Under the pieces are notes generated by a model that made no database searches, was not told where the DNA came from, and saw only the letters and a list, made by a program, of their open reading frames with translations. Below, one piece after another: positions 7,645 through 17,962 of a stretch of DNA of 64,000 nt. This DNA is from Chlamydoabsidia padenii (taxonomy: Eukaryota > Mucoromycota > Mucoromycetes > Mucorales > Cunninghamellaceae). Position numbers and translations under genes: made by a program. Where the stretch lies: assembly GCA_025330725.1 (NCBI GenBank), contig JAIWND010000002.1, positions 1,674,001 to 1,738,000 on the forward strand, written 5' to 3'. Position 1 is the first letter of the stretch, and each line of letters begins with the position of its first letter.

Positions 7645-9089
7645 ATGTCTGGAGCCAACCAACGTATCAGCATCTTTCCAACGCGCATGTAAGTATGACC
7701 TCCTTCTTTATAATAATTACCACTCCTCATTATACACTTCATCTTGTTACTCCTCAAGTGTTTCGACGCTTCTTACTCTTTTATCATTACCCTCACTCTC
7801 ATCTCCATTCTGAAAAGATGAAAACTATTATAAAAAGAAAAACTATAGTAACTAAACAATCATCTTTTATGGTATTCCGTTTATTAGGGCGCTAACCACG
7901 ATGAAGCAAAAGTTAAAAGGGGCCGAAACGGGTCATTCTCTTTTGAAGCGTAAGGCTGAAGCTCTTACCAAACGTTTCAGGACAATTACTCAAAAGATTG
8001 ACGATGTAAGTAAAAGGAACTGATCGTTTAACAATAATAAGTTCAACTAATTAACCTATTTTTATTTTATTTTTCTTTTTAACATGTATTCTATAGCTCA
8101 AGCGGAAGATGGGTCAAGTGATGCAGCAAGCTTCATTCTCTCTTGCCGAAGTGCAATACATCACTGGGGATATCAGGTAAAAACAAACAATGAAAATACT
8201 CTTTATAAACTTGACTCGTTATCTAAACCCATCTATTCATTTTAGTTATCAAATCCAAGAAGCCTCCAAAACCGCTCAACTACGTGTCCGTGCCCGACAA
8301 GAAAATGTATCCGGTGTGATGCTCCCTGCATTCGAACTGTATACCGAAGGTGGAAATGGTAAGTAGGATGAAAAAAAAACAAAACTTCATTCAATAACAT
8401 CCTTTCCCTCCTATTTTACCTCATTCTTCTTCTTATCTAGCCTTTGAATTCACTGGTCTCGGTCGTGGTGGTCAACAAATCCAAAAAGCGAAAGAAGTCT
8501 ATGCCAAAGCAGTGGAAACGCTCGTCGAACTAGCAAGTTTACAGGTAAGAAGAACATTATTGGTTAAATGTGGGCGATATAGTAACTTGCAATAACTTTT
8601 TTAGACCGCCTTTGTTATTCTGGATGAAGTGATCAAGGCCACCAACCGTCGTGTCAATGCTATTGAACATGTGATTATTCCTCGTTATGAAAATACCATC
8701 AAATATATCATCTCTGAACTGGACGAACAAGACAGAGAAGAATTCTTCAGGTAAGAAGAAAAAGAAAAAAAGGGTGGTGATGATGCTAAAAATAGACATT
8801 TGTATTGTTTTGGGATCTGTCATTTAGATTGAAAAAGGTGCAGGGAAAAAAGAAGGATCGGGCTGCTGTGGAAGAATCTCAACGATTGTTGGCCAAAGCC
8901 AAAGCTGAAGAACTCGAAATGGATGAAGCCGATGGTAAGTGGATGATACTATATAATACTATTAGATTGATCGGCTCACTCTCTCTCTCTCTTTTTTTTT
9001 TTAATGCCCTAGCCCCCGGATTCCAAGTGGCCCATGAAAGCGGTCATATCGATATGCTCGACAAAGAAGAAGAAGACATCATATTCTAG
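7645..9089 (+). CDS. VMA8: V-type H+-ATPase subunit D
   Basis: Subunit D is the central rotor stalk of the peripheral V1 sector, coupling ATP hydrolysis to proton pumping at vacuolar and endosomal membranes. Eight exons (7645-7688, 7888-8005, 8097-8176, 8246-8358, 8441-8544, 8605-8750, 8828-8934, 9013-9089) give 262 residues, close to the usual length. Seen in the sequence: the N-terminal [27 protein letters not shown] in the first long helix, the middle segment [23 protein letters not shown], and the C-terminal helix [14 protein letters not shown]. The tail is acidic. The start is the only ATG preceding the conserved N-terminus. The first intron is the longest (199 nt). Nothing is abnormal. 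Confidence 0.96.
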
Positions 9090-9246
9090 ATACAGTATAA
9101 CTAGCTATAGTTCCTTTTTATTGTGTTTTGTGTTTGTGGCTGTATTCCAATAAAAAACGGTTGTGTAAACTTTATTTTAATAATGTGTATAAATATAATT
9201 AGAGTCTGTATATGTGTCGGGTATGATTTGGAAAAAAAAAAAAAGA

Positions 9247-9977
9247 CTATACAGCTGTCTTTTCGTCAAACCGATGGACAGGTGGTGGTGGTGGTGATCG
9301 GGTAAAAGCATAGGATCTTGCACTGGAGACTTGATTTACATTGGAATCGTCTATAACATAAGCATTAGGTGAAGGGGGACGAAGATCGTCAGATTCATTA
9401 TCCGGATGAAACACTTCCAAATCAGCCTGATGTTGTCGTTTGCGTCGTCGGATCCAAAATAACAATGCACCTACAATCAAAGCAACACCCACAATGGATC
9501 CTACGACTGCACCTGCAATCGTCCCGCTGTTGGTACCTCCATCAGAAGACATTAATGTAGGTGAAGCGGTTGTACTGGAGGTTGTGCTCGGATAGGGTAC
9601 AATAGTAACTTGTGTCGTGGTCGATAAAGGGGTACTGGTCGGAGTCGGGGTTTGAATCTCGAGGGTCGATGTAGGCATTGAATCTGTTGGAGTTGGTGTC
9701 GATGAATCAGTTGTCGACGAGTTGGCTGAATCTGTTATAGATGAATCCGTTGTAGATGAATCCGCTGTCGATGAATCTGTTGTTGTTTCAGACGTGGTAC
9801 TATCCGTGGTGGGAGAGGCTGTTGTGTCACCTAGAATGCAAACCCATAAGTGTGTGTTATTTTTATCAACTTTTCTCTTAATTCCATACTTGAAGACGTA
9901 ATTGTGGCTGTTATTTTCTCCGTCGTTGATGTATCTCCATCTGTAGCAGTGGGGGTGCTTGTTGTAGGATCATCCAT
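9247..9977 (-). CDS. Ser/Thr-rich single-pass membrane protein
   Basis: Two exons (9977-9890, 9830-9247) encode 223 residues. Residues 1-105 are mucin-like, rich in Thr, Ser and Pro with repeated TDSST-type units, and expected to be O-mannosylated. One transmembrane helix (about 120-145) contains GTIAGAVVGSIVGVALIVGAL, with a basic stop-transfer RRRKR. The C-terminal tail is about 75 residues, with a Pro-rich run near its end. No cleavable signal peptide is visible at this ATG. A further leader intron may lie upstream (GTGAGT near 10131). The layout resembles fungal wall-stress sensors (Mid2/Wsc type) or Axl2-like proteins, but no Cys-rich WSC domain is present, so the sensor role is only inferred. 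Confidence 0.7.
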
Positions 9978-10563
9978 GTTTTTATAAAGGTACAATCTAT
10001 TCTACAAAGTACTAGTTAATGCATGACCATGGGATGGGCCATCTTTTACCTTTTTAATTAAATGGAACAAGAGAAGAAGAAAAAAAAAAAAGAAAGAGAG
10101 AAAAAAAAGCAGAAAGGGAAAAGGAATACTCACTTTTATTGTCTTTCTTCCATAAGCATCACGTTGTTCTTGTGCCCCCCCTCCTCTCAATTAGGAGGGT
10201 CGAGGAAGGTCAGGTAAAATCGAAGCGGCGTTTGAATGTCGGCATTGTCGTGAGACGGATGTTGAAATCCAGAAAAAAACCCCACGCCAGCCCATTTCTG
10301 TCTTTAGAAGAAGGAAAAGTTGTATAGTCCCATTTTCAGTGCATGACAATTCTTGGCTTGGCGAAACAGAAAATGTTATTTTTGGAAGGGCTTGATCAGA
10401 TAGAAATAGAGTGACACAATTGAAGCCCAGCGGGGATTGAAACCAAGCCCACAGCTAGGATAAAAGTCTATTCTTGGCTTTTCCCATTTCTTTCTCTTTT
10501 CTTCCTCCTTCTGACATTTTTTAATCTACTTTACACATTCATCTTACTTTATATTGTTAAACA
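9978..10563. other. Divergent intergenic region
   Basis: This stretch holds the leaders of the membrane-protein gene (minus) and the four-TM gene (plus). It includes purine-rich tracts near 10070-10115 and a variant of the recurrent promoter element, GCGGGGATTGAAA, at 10430-10442. No gene is seen. Confidence 0.6.
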
Positions 10564-11619
10564 ATGGCCAATAATACTTGTTGTTGCTGCGTTCCCATCA
10601 GGTAAATGAAACAAAGGTTAATGGGGTTGGGTAATGTCACAACAATGGGTCGATCCAAATCTGCTAATTCTTCTTCTTCTTTTCATACAGAGCAGGTGTG
10701 TTGATAATTGCAACGATCTCAGCCGTAAGTTTAAAACTACAATGAGCTCACACATTCAATATAATATCTCTCTCTATTTTTCTTATGCTCCTATGAATAG
10801 ATGTTTTATATTGGCCTTCTTATTGGCCTTCTCGTCGAAAGACAAGGTAAATCCCCAGATCCCCCCCCCGAAAAAAAAGAAAGAAGCATGGGCTTTTGCT
10901 TCATTTACTTTTGTAAAAGTATATGTATAGGGTTAATTCAATGTACTAACATCGGTACTGACCCTTCTTTTATTTTATCACCACAGCTTTGATTTCCCCT
11001 GAATATGGTGAACGCTCGGTTATAGCCTTTTGGATTGTCTTGGGTATATCTATTCTATACTCGCTCAGCTCTGTGTTTGGTATCATCGGAGGTGTCACCG
11101 TAAGTACAAAAGATCAAATAAAGTATGAAAATAGGATACTAATGTCATTCTTACATAGAAAAATCGTGGGATGACAAATATATTCAAGTTACTATACTGG
11201 ATTATGGCAATTTTAACACTGGTTTTGTCGTTTGGGTTGTGGATCGCAATGATGGTGAATCGTGATGAATCAGTCACCATATGCTCTGACTTTCTCCAAC
11301 ATCCTGGCAACTATGGTGAAATATTAACCGACACCTACACCAAAGCTGATGCCGATTCTATTTGCTCCAACAGTATGCGAACCGTCTTAATTGTTAGTGG
11401 CATTGCCGTATTTGTTGGTAACTTTATACAGGTAAAGTACAATTGGGCCAATTTGATTCTCTTCCCTTTATACTAACCTCTTACCCTCTGACACTTTAGT
11501 TATACTTTGCATGTGCCATCAGCGCTTATGCAACAAGGCTCAGAAGAACCAATCAACATGAAAAGCTACGCAACTTGGAAGACTTCCCGGTGGAACCTGT
11601 TGGGAAGGCTCAGTATTAG
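10564..11619 (+). CDS. Four-transmembrane (tetraspan-type) protein
   Basis: Six exons (10564-10601, 10691-10724, 10801-10846, 10987-11099, 11159-11431, 11500-11619) encode 207 residues. A short Cys cluster at the N-terminus (NTCCCCVP) could be palmitoylated. Four hydrophobic helices follow: near residues 15-36, 47-75, 82-108 and 155-182. Between TM3 and TM4 lies a roughly 45-residue loop with two Cys residues. The C-terminal tail is basic. The layout is tetraspan/MARVEL-like, but there is no CCG motif and the loop is short, so it is not assigned to a family. The first three coding exons are only 38, 34 and 46 nt. Confidence 0.7.
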
Positions 11620-12357
11620 TTAGTTTATATCTTTTAGCGCTTGGTTTATTTTTATTGTAGTTAGCCCTAAACCCCGACCTATCCTTTTTTATATAGTGCA
11701 TTCCTTTACATATCCCCTTACCATCCATACTCCGTGATCATCCCTTAACTGTCATTATTAACTCACTGATTGACCTCATCTTATACATACCTTTTATATA
11801 TACTTGAAATAAAAAAATTGTTGTATCATTCTATATTGTCTGTCTCTAAAAGGAAGCTTTATGCACCGGGAAGGGGTCGATACGATGCGTGACCTTTTGG
11901 AAAGAAAAAAAAAAAGAGTGTATTAGATATAATCATAAATCGAACCGGTGCATATAGATATACTCTTATGGATACCAATCATGACCTATCATGGCCAAAG
12001 AAGACAGAGTTAGCTTACATATCCTGGCGAAAATACATTCAATTCCCGATAAAAGTATGTTTGCTCTATCAAAGGTTTTACTGTCCAATGACCTTGACCA
12101 TACAAGGCATCAAAACAATCCTTATTGGGAAATATGCGCATGGACAACGACTTGTGTTACATAACCTTGTCGAGGCTCACACACACATATTTAAAGGGGT
12201 GGAGCAAGGTTTTCGTTTTTTTTTTATACCTTTCCTTCCTTCCTTCAACCCTTCTCCTCTTCCTCTTCTTTCTACTTGTGTCTCTCTCCTCTTTAGTTGA
12301 TCCATACCTTCTTTAATTGTAGAGAGTACAAACAAAGCAAGTGGAACAGAATAAACG
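11620..12357. other. Intergenic region
   Basis: This region holds the 3' flank of the four-TM gene, including an AATAAA signal near 11810. The upstream region of the acidic-protein gene follows, with a pyrimidine-rich tract at 12200-12300. No further gene is seen. Confidence 0.5.
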
Positions 12358-12795
12358 ATGATGAATGAATACAGCAACTCGTCCAAGAACGCTGATGACC
12401 TCTCTACTTGTAATGATGCCCATGATATCGACTATTATGAGCAAGTCTTACTGATGCAAGCCCAAGAAACCAAAGACTTTGCTCAGTATGATCAGGCCAT
12501 GTATGATTATTATTATTATGAAGATCAGCAACAGGTTTACGATGATGATGGTGATGATGATGATCCTTCTTACTATGGTGATGATAACGATGGTATGGAA
12601 TGGGAGCAAGATGACGAGAACCATGACGACTCGGCCTTATTACGTCTGATTCTCGGTGTACAGATGTATCTTGGTGAAACAACCATCAACCGCACTAAAG
12701 ATGATACTCCCTTGATGGATTTACAATACAAAATGTATACTTATATGAAACAGCGAGCGTTTGAACTTGGTATGGATACTTCCTCGTTGTGTTAG
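12358..12795 (+). CDS. Acidic protein of unknown function
   Basis: A single-exon frame of 145 residues. The first 90 residues are strongly acidic and Tyr-rich, with YDYYYYEDQQQ and runs of Asp. The last 50 form a more ordinary segment (LLRLILGVQMYLGETTIN, then MYTYMKQRAFELGMD) that could fold as two helices. No known family is recognised. Two adjacent ATG codons could start it. The pyrimidine-rich leader and a frame that ends before the AT-rich 3' flank support it as a real gene. Confidence 0.6.
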   Translation: MMNEYSNSSKNADDLSTCNDAHDIDYYEQVLLMQAQETKDFAQYDQAMYDYYYYEDQQQVYDDDGDDDDPSYYGDDNDGMEWEQDDENHDDSALLRLILGVQMYLGETTINRTKDDTPLMDLQYKMYTYMKQRAFELGMDTSSLC

Positions 12796-13234
12796 TTTAG
12801 TCATATTGATAGCTGTAGTCCCCCTTCCCCTTTCCCATGTTTTACTCCTTATACATACATTACCCTGCTTATACCTTATCCCCTTTTTTTTTTTTTTTTA
12901 CCTCCATTATATTTTTAAATCCCGCCCATTCACTTTCAGCTTGCTTATTCATTCTCTTTTTTGTGATTTTATGAATTAAATAAAAACCTGCTCATGTTAT
13001 ACTTTTTATTTATGATAACAGAAAAAGTCGATCGCGATCTTTTAAAAAGGGCAACATCTTAAAACTGGCTTTATATGCCGATTGCCTATTTTCACATCCC
13101 GAAGCCCCGACAGCGCCAATCTGTTGGTTTACTGAGGCGGGCCTAGAAATTACAAAATCCCACTCAACTTATTTGTCACTCTCTCTTCCCCACTCTTTTT
13201 ATTTATTATAACCATTCTGGCATCACTTCTCACG
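12796..13234. other. Intergenic region with a promoter element
   Basis: It contains a T-rich tract near 12885 and a clear recurrent element TTTAAATCCCGC at 12914-12925, about 310 bp upstream of the kinase-like gene. No gene is seen. Confidence 0.5.
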
Positions 13235-14776
13235 ATGGATGAAAACGAACTAGACTCCATTTACAGGAAGACCTTGTCAGATGAACTTATTTATATGACC
13301 AAACAAGCCATTCATAACTACATCTCGACTTACCCTCATGCTTTTGGTCTTGAAATCTTTTACCCAAACCAACCATTCGTACCTACTTCTGAACTCACAC
13401 AACACCTCTCCTACTTGTATCAAGATACTATCCAACATTACACGAACAATCAAGTCTACTTTGATCACACTTGGGTAACAAAAAAAAAAAAAAAGATAAG
13501 GATGGATTAACAAGATTACTAAAAGTTTACGTTTTTATTCGAAAAAAGTAGCATTGGTCTCTCTTATGGCAACAGCAACTCTCCATGAAGATCTTGGCGG
13601 AGGAACACGGTAAAGAAAAGGTAATTATGGCCAGCCATCCACGAGCACGTACAGCTATTCGACATATATTCCATGAAGACTTGGATCAGTACATGCAATG
13701 GTTTCCTTGGACATGGTTCTCGGATCTTGTTTTTATTGGCGCTGGTGGATTCAGTGCGGTTTATAGTTGCGAAATGAAACCTGCCTATGAAGTCTCGACA
13801 TCTACACGAATGGCTCTTAAAATAGTGGACGACAAGTTGTTAAATGAAGTAAGTACATAGTGTAGGGTGGTGTTCTACTTGCTTACTCACCTCTCTATTT
13901 TTTTTGTAGATATCTGTCGAATCCAAGGTATTTGCTCCACTCCTATTCCATGGGCTTACAGTCTGTGAAAGCACAGGCGATCTGATGATGGTGATGAAAC
14001 TTAGCAGCGACGGCAATATTGAAAACCATATGGACATGTTACCTCTAGAGGATTTGGACCTCAAGACAATCACCGGCACCATCTTACGACTCGCTGCCAA
14101 CCTCGCCGATCTACACAATGTCGGAATGTGTCATCATAATGTACACCCTCGAAATATTATATGTACGGATAGTGATTACTTTTTGGTGGACTATCGTTAT
14201 TCGACAGTGGCACAGGAATCATCATCGGTCATGGCACTCACAAAGGCGATCTACGGCAGACTTCCCTATGTGGCTCCCGAAGTACGACGTGGACAATATA
14301 CCCAGAAATCCGACATTTACAGCTTGGGCGTCATCATTTGGCAACTCGTCAGCAAAGTCATCTTTCCTTCACCCGATGTACTTTTGGAAGGTCAACAAGA
14401 TAGACACCACCCTGAGACTCATATCTATCGAATCGACCCTGTGCCTGGCGTGCCTTCCTGGTACACCAATCTTTACGTGGCTTGCTTGGAGCCATTGCCT
14501 CAACATCGTCCGACCGCTCAAGATATAATTCAAGCACTCCAACCTATCCATGAACGACTTGATTACTCTGTACCACTTCCGCGCTCGGTAACCGAATACA
14601 TCCTGGCTCGTCGGGCTGAAATCGCGGACTATTTACGAACTTACGCCAAACTGAAAGGTCTGGTCTCGGTCTCGGCATCTCGGCTCTTTACTCAAAATAG
14701 TCTTCCCTCTACTTTATCTTTTATTCTTTTGCCTTACAACAAACTTCCTTTTAATGCCATATGGACACCTCAATAA
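13235..14776 (+). CDS. Protein kinase-like protein, probable pseudokinase
   Basis: Three exons (13235-13474, 13576-13848, 13910-14776) encode 459 residues. A roughly 110-residue N-terminal part of unknown fold precedes a kinase domain (about 135-400). Visible motifs are the glycine loop IGAGGFSAVYS, the VAIK-type lysine in MALKIVDD, the catalytic loop as CHHNVHPRN, the metal site as VDYRYS in place of DFG, an intact VAPE, and the DIYSLGVIIWQL helix. The catalytic Asp of HRD is replaced by Asn, and the Phe and Gly of DFG are changed, so phosphotransfer is unlikely although ATP could still bind. Expansion of such kinase families is common in Mucoromycota. The partner is unknown. Confidence 0.8.
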
Positions 14777-14794
14777 TCCCCTCATTAAATACAT

Positions 14795-14833
<39 letters not shown>

Positions 14834-15751
14834 ATTTACAATTAGCATATACTCATTTACTTTCTTCAACACCCCCTTTTTTTAAATTGTCACTTTTATC
14901 AACTAATCATCAATAAAGTTTTATTTTAAACCATCTCTTTAACTGTTTTACTTTGATTATCGTGTATTATTCAACTCGCCTGATAGGAACTCGTTTTGGA
15001 CTTTTATATAGCCATTGTCCTAAAACTGTACCTTGTAATGTGGGTGTGATTCGACCCTGTTTGCAGAAATCAAGACCATTTTAAAAGTCCCGCGCTCCAA
15101 CTTCTATTATTGTTGTTAGGCTACAAGCTGGCCGTAAATGCCATCCAGCTCGAGGAAAAAAGGTTGGGCGAGAAGTTGGGCGTAGAGTTTGGGGGTACGC
15201 GGTCTATTTGATACATAATCTGCATGATGGCAAATCATACCGTGAAAAGACTTTGGAATTTTTTTTTTCAAACGTGAATTGCCCGTCGTGTAGACTAGCT
15301 CTGACTGTGAAAGGAAATTTGCCATTGGGGAATTTCATGCAGAATCGGAGTTTGACATTCAATTTCCGACTTTGCTCAGGGGAATATGTTGGGTGTAGAA
15401 ATCAGGCCAGCTCGAGATAGAAAAGGTTGGGCGAAAACTTGGTGTGTATAATTGGGGTCAGATATGGTTGTTGCATGAATTATAAATCATAAAATAGAAT
15501 TGGCGTTAGTAGCTCCGTTTTAATGAGTAAAAAATAAAATAGTAAGTAAAAGTACGATTATTTGTGCAAATTAGCTTCATAAGTAGAGAGCAAATAGACA
15601 ACAACAACAACAACAGGCATATATATATATACGTTTGAACACAAAGTGCCCACAATTTAGTTTTATTATCATGGTTTTTTGTTTTATAAATGGGAATAAC
15701 TATACTAGATTATAAATATGGGTAAACTATCGAAGGTAATATTGCCAAAAA
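14777..15751. other. Intergenic region with a diverged direct repeat
   Basis: A (TC)n microsatellite lies at about 14800-14831, and a variant of the recurrent element, TTTTAAAAGTCCCGCG, at about 15079-15094. Two related stretches of about 50 bp (15145-15195 and 15407-15457) share CCAGCTCGAG and AAAAGGTTGGGCGA. No coding sequence is supported. The repeat may be the trace of an old transposon. Confidence 0.5.
15145..15457. repeat. Direct repeat of about 50 bp, spaced 262 bp
   Basis: Both copies read CCAGCTCGAG, then an A-rich run, GGTTGGGCGA and AA/GCTTGGG-like sequence, with several differences. The interval shows no reading frame of note. Confidence 0.5.
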
Positions 15752-17785
15752 CTAGTAGTCGTCCAAAAACCTATCAGGCATGAGGACAGGCGCCAACAGA
15801 GTCCAACCATAGATAAGGAAGCAAAGCCAACCGGAGACAATCTTTACCCAGACAGCTGTGTAGCTCTGCCCGATACGTACAAAGTCGCCATCTTTATCCG
15901 GACTAGTCGTTTCTTCCATTGTGATTGTATTCCTTAAAAAATAAGAAAAAAAATATTAATTACTACAGACGATTAACCCGAATGATTAATTTATCCATCT
16001 TTTTGTGATACTTACCAATTTGTGAGAAGCATTGCGACATACATGGCAGCTATAGCAAAGATAAAATGGAAAAAAGAGTAGCTGTATACAGCCCCATATC
16101 TTTCATCATCCTTGTCATCCATACCATCCATATCGTCATCATCGTCGTAGAGAGCTGATCTCGGCATGGCACTATATAATAAAGTAAAAAAGAAAAAGAA
16201 AGTTGAGTAAGGATCTAGTCATTCGTGTTTTTTTCTTACCCATTTTCCACAGCAGCAATCAAGTGTTCCCGACTTGTTCCTTCAACGCTCATACGTTGGA
16301 CACCTGCATCAACTTGATTATCCATTAGTGGAACGGCACTAGAAGTATCTAAATCATCCACCCGCAATGCATGATTTGTTTTTAATTTTACGAATGACCC
16401 ACCTTGTGTAGCGGCACGACTTGTTGAGTATGCCACGGCCAAAAAGGTAAATATAGCACCGAGCACCACGGTGGTTGTTTGACTGCCTTGAGAGCGACGC
16501 AGAGGATTGCATTGTTTGTCGTTGGGTTCATTTGCCACAGCTGAGAGAACCAAATAGGTGCAGTAAATGACGACAATAGAAGATTGAGATAGACCTGACC
16601 GAGGATTGGCTTCTTGTACAGCAGGTGTCACGCATAAAAAAGTGATGAGAAGACAAAGGATCATATTAAAAGTGACAAAGAATTGATTCAGAGAGCATCC
16701 GTTGGTGGCGAAGAATGCATACATAATGCCTGTCAATGTTATACCACCTGCAAACATGAGCACCGTCCCTCCTACGAATGAATGAAGAAAAAAAAAAAAA
16801 AAGTTAGCAAAGTGGGTATCAATTTTGATAAATGACCATTTCGTTCTTACCAATCAAGATGTATTTCCATTTGTTTGATTCCTGTGTTTCCCAGTTTTCG
16901 AGGCATCTTTCCGTCCAACTATGAGCAAAGTCGACCAAGAGTACGAGACCAAACAGGATAAAGATAGCAGCACCAATCAACGCAAAGTAATTTCCCCATA
17001 CCATGAAAAATCCATTGGGAATAAAGAAGGAGGCAGCAACCAAAGCAAACCAACATAACATCTTGGGACCCCACCACCTTCCTTCCCCCCAAGAGATGTA
17101 AAACAAAGTGAGTCATTCTACTTTTTTCATTTTCATGCTACCTTACCCATTTTGAATAGCCGCTCGTTTTTGACGACTATCGTTGACACCTATCAATAAG
17201 AGTCCCAAGATAGAGTGGAATAGAACAAGAGCAAAGCAAACACGATGTACCTACAGTATATATAAGTAAACGACCATTCACGTCATTATTTCAGACTTAC
17301 AGCAATGATACCATAGCAGGCTCCTTCTGAGCATTCCAGTTTAAGATAATCAAGTGTCAAGTGTTGTATTTGCTTTATCGCCCAGTCCGATAACATGAGC
17401 CATGCAAACTATATATGAGGGTTAAAGGGTTAGTACCATAAAAAACATACTGCCAAGCTTTTTTTTTTACAATGGAATTTAGTAAGAAGATAATCTATGT
17501 ATAACAGGAAAAGAAGGTCATTAGTATATGAGTTCGGAATATACTTTGAATGTAATCTTTTATAACAACTTACAGCATATCCGATTCTTGTAGCTATAGA
17601 ATTGTTACAGTTGCAACTAGAAGAAATAAGTAAGTGAGTTAATACATTCTTTAATATCTGTCTTCTTCTTCTTCAAGATACCTTTTACAAGCTAGAGAGC
17701 AAGCAGCAGCTGAAAAACAGCTTGCTATCCATGTACCAATAGAGCCAAGTGCAGGAAGTGCTATACAACTAAGAGCAGCTCCCAT
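15752..17785 (-). CDS. TMS1: Serinc/TDE1 family membrane protein (Tms1)
   Basis: Nine exons (17785-17682, 17616-17574, 17494-17471, 17408-17301, 17250-17147, 17077-16851, 16771-16240, 16171-16016, 15932-15752) give 492 residues. Family hallmarks are the MGAALSC start, the CNC cluster with NNSIATRIGYA, AIQNG followed by WWGPKMLCWF, the FFIPNGFF membrane segment, SWTERCLENWE, and a C-terminal FHFIFAIAAMYVAMLLTNW. About ten membrane helices are expected. Fungal Tms1 sits in vacuolar or endomembranes, and animal serincs scramble or supply serine-derived lipids. The loop before the last helices is acidic (DDDDMDGMDDKDDE). Exon 3 is only 24 nt. It shares a 177-bp divergent promoter with the Asteroid-type gene. 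Confidence 0.95.
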
Positions 17786-17880
17786 GGTCAAACAAATAAA
17801 GTAGAATTGAGTGAAAGAAAAAGGGGATAAATCAAGTTTCAAAATGTCAGCCGGTTATCAAGTGGTGGACTTGGAGAAAA

Positions 17881-17893
17881 GGCGGGATTTGAA
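17881..17893. promoter_or_regulatory. GGCGGGATTTGAA element in the TMS1/Asteroid divergent promoter
   Basis: A copy of the recurrent motif lies between the two divergent start codons, 96 bp from one and 70 bp from the other. A single element may serve both genes. Confidence 0.5.
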
Positions 17894-17962
17894 TTTTGAA
17901 TGTTCCAAAAAAAAAAAAAAACCTTTTATTTTTGACTTGCTTCTCTTCTAATTATCTATTTT

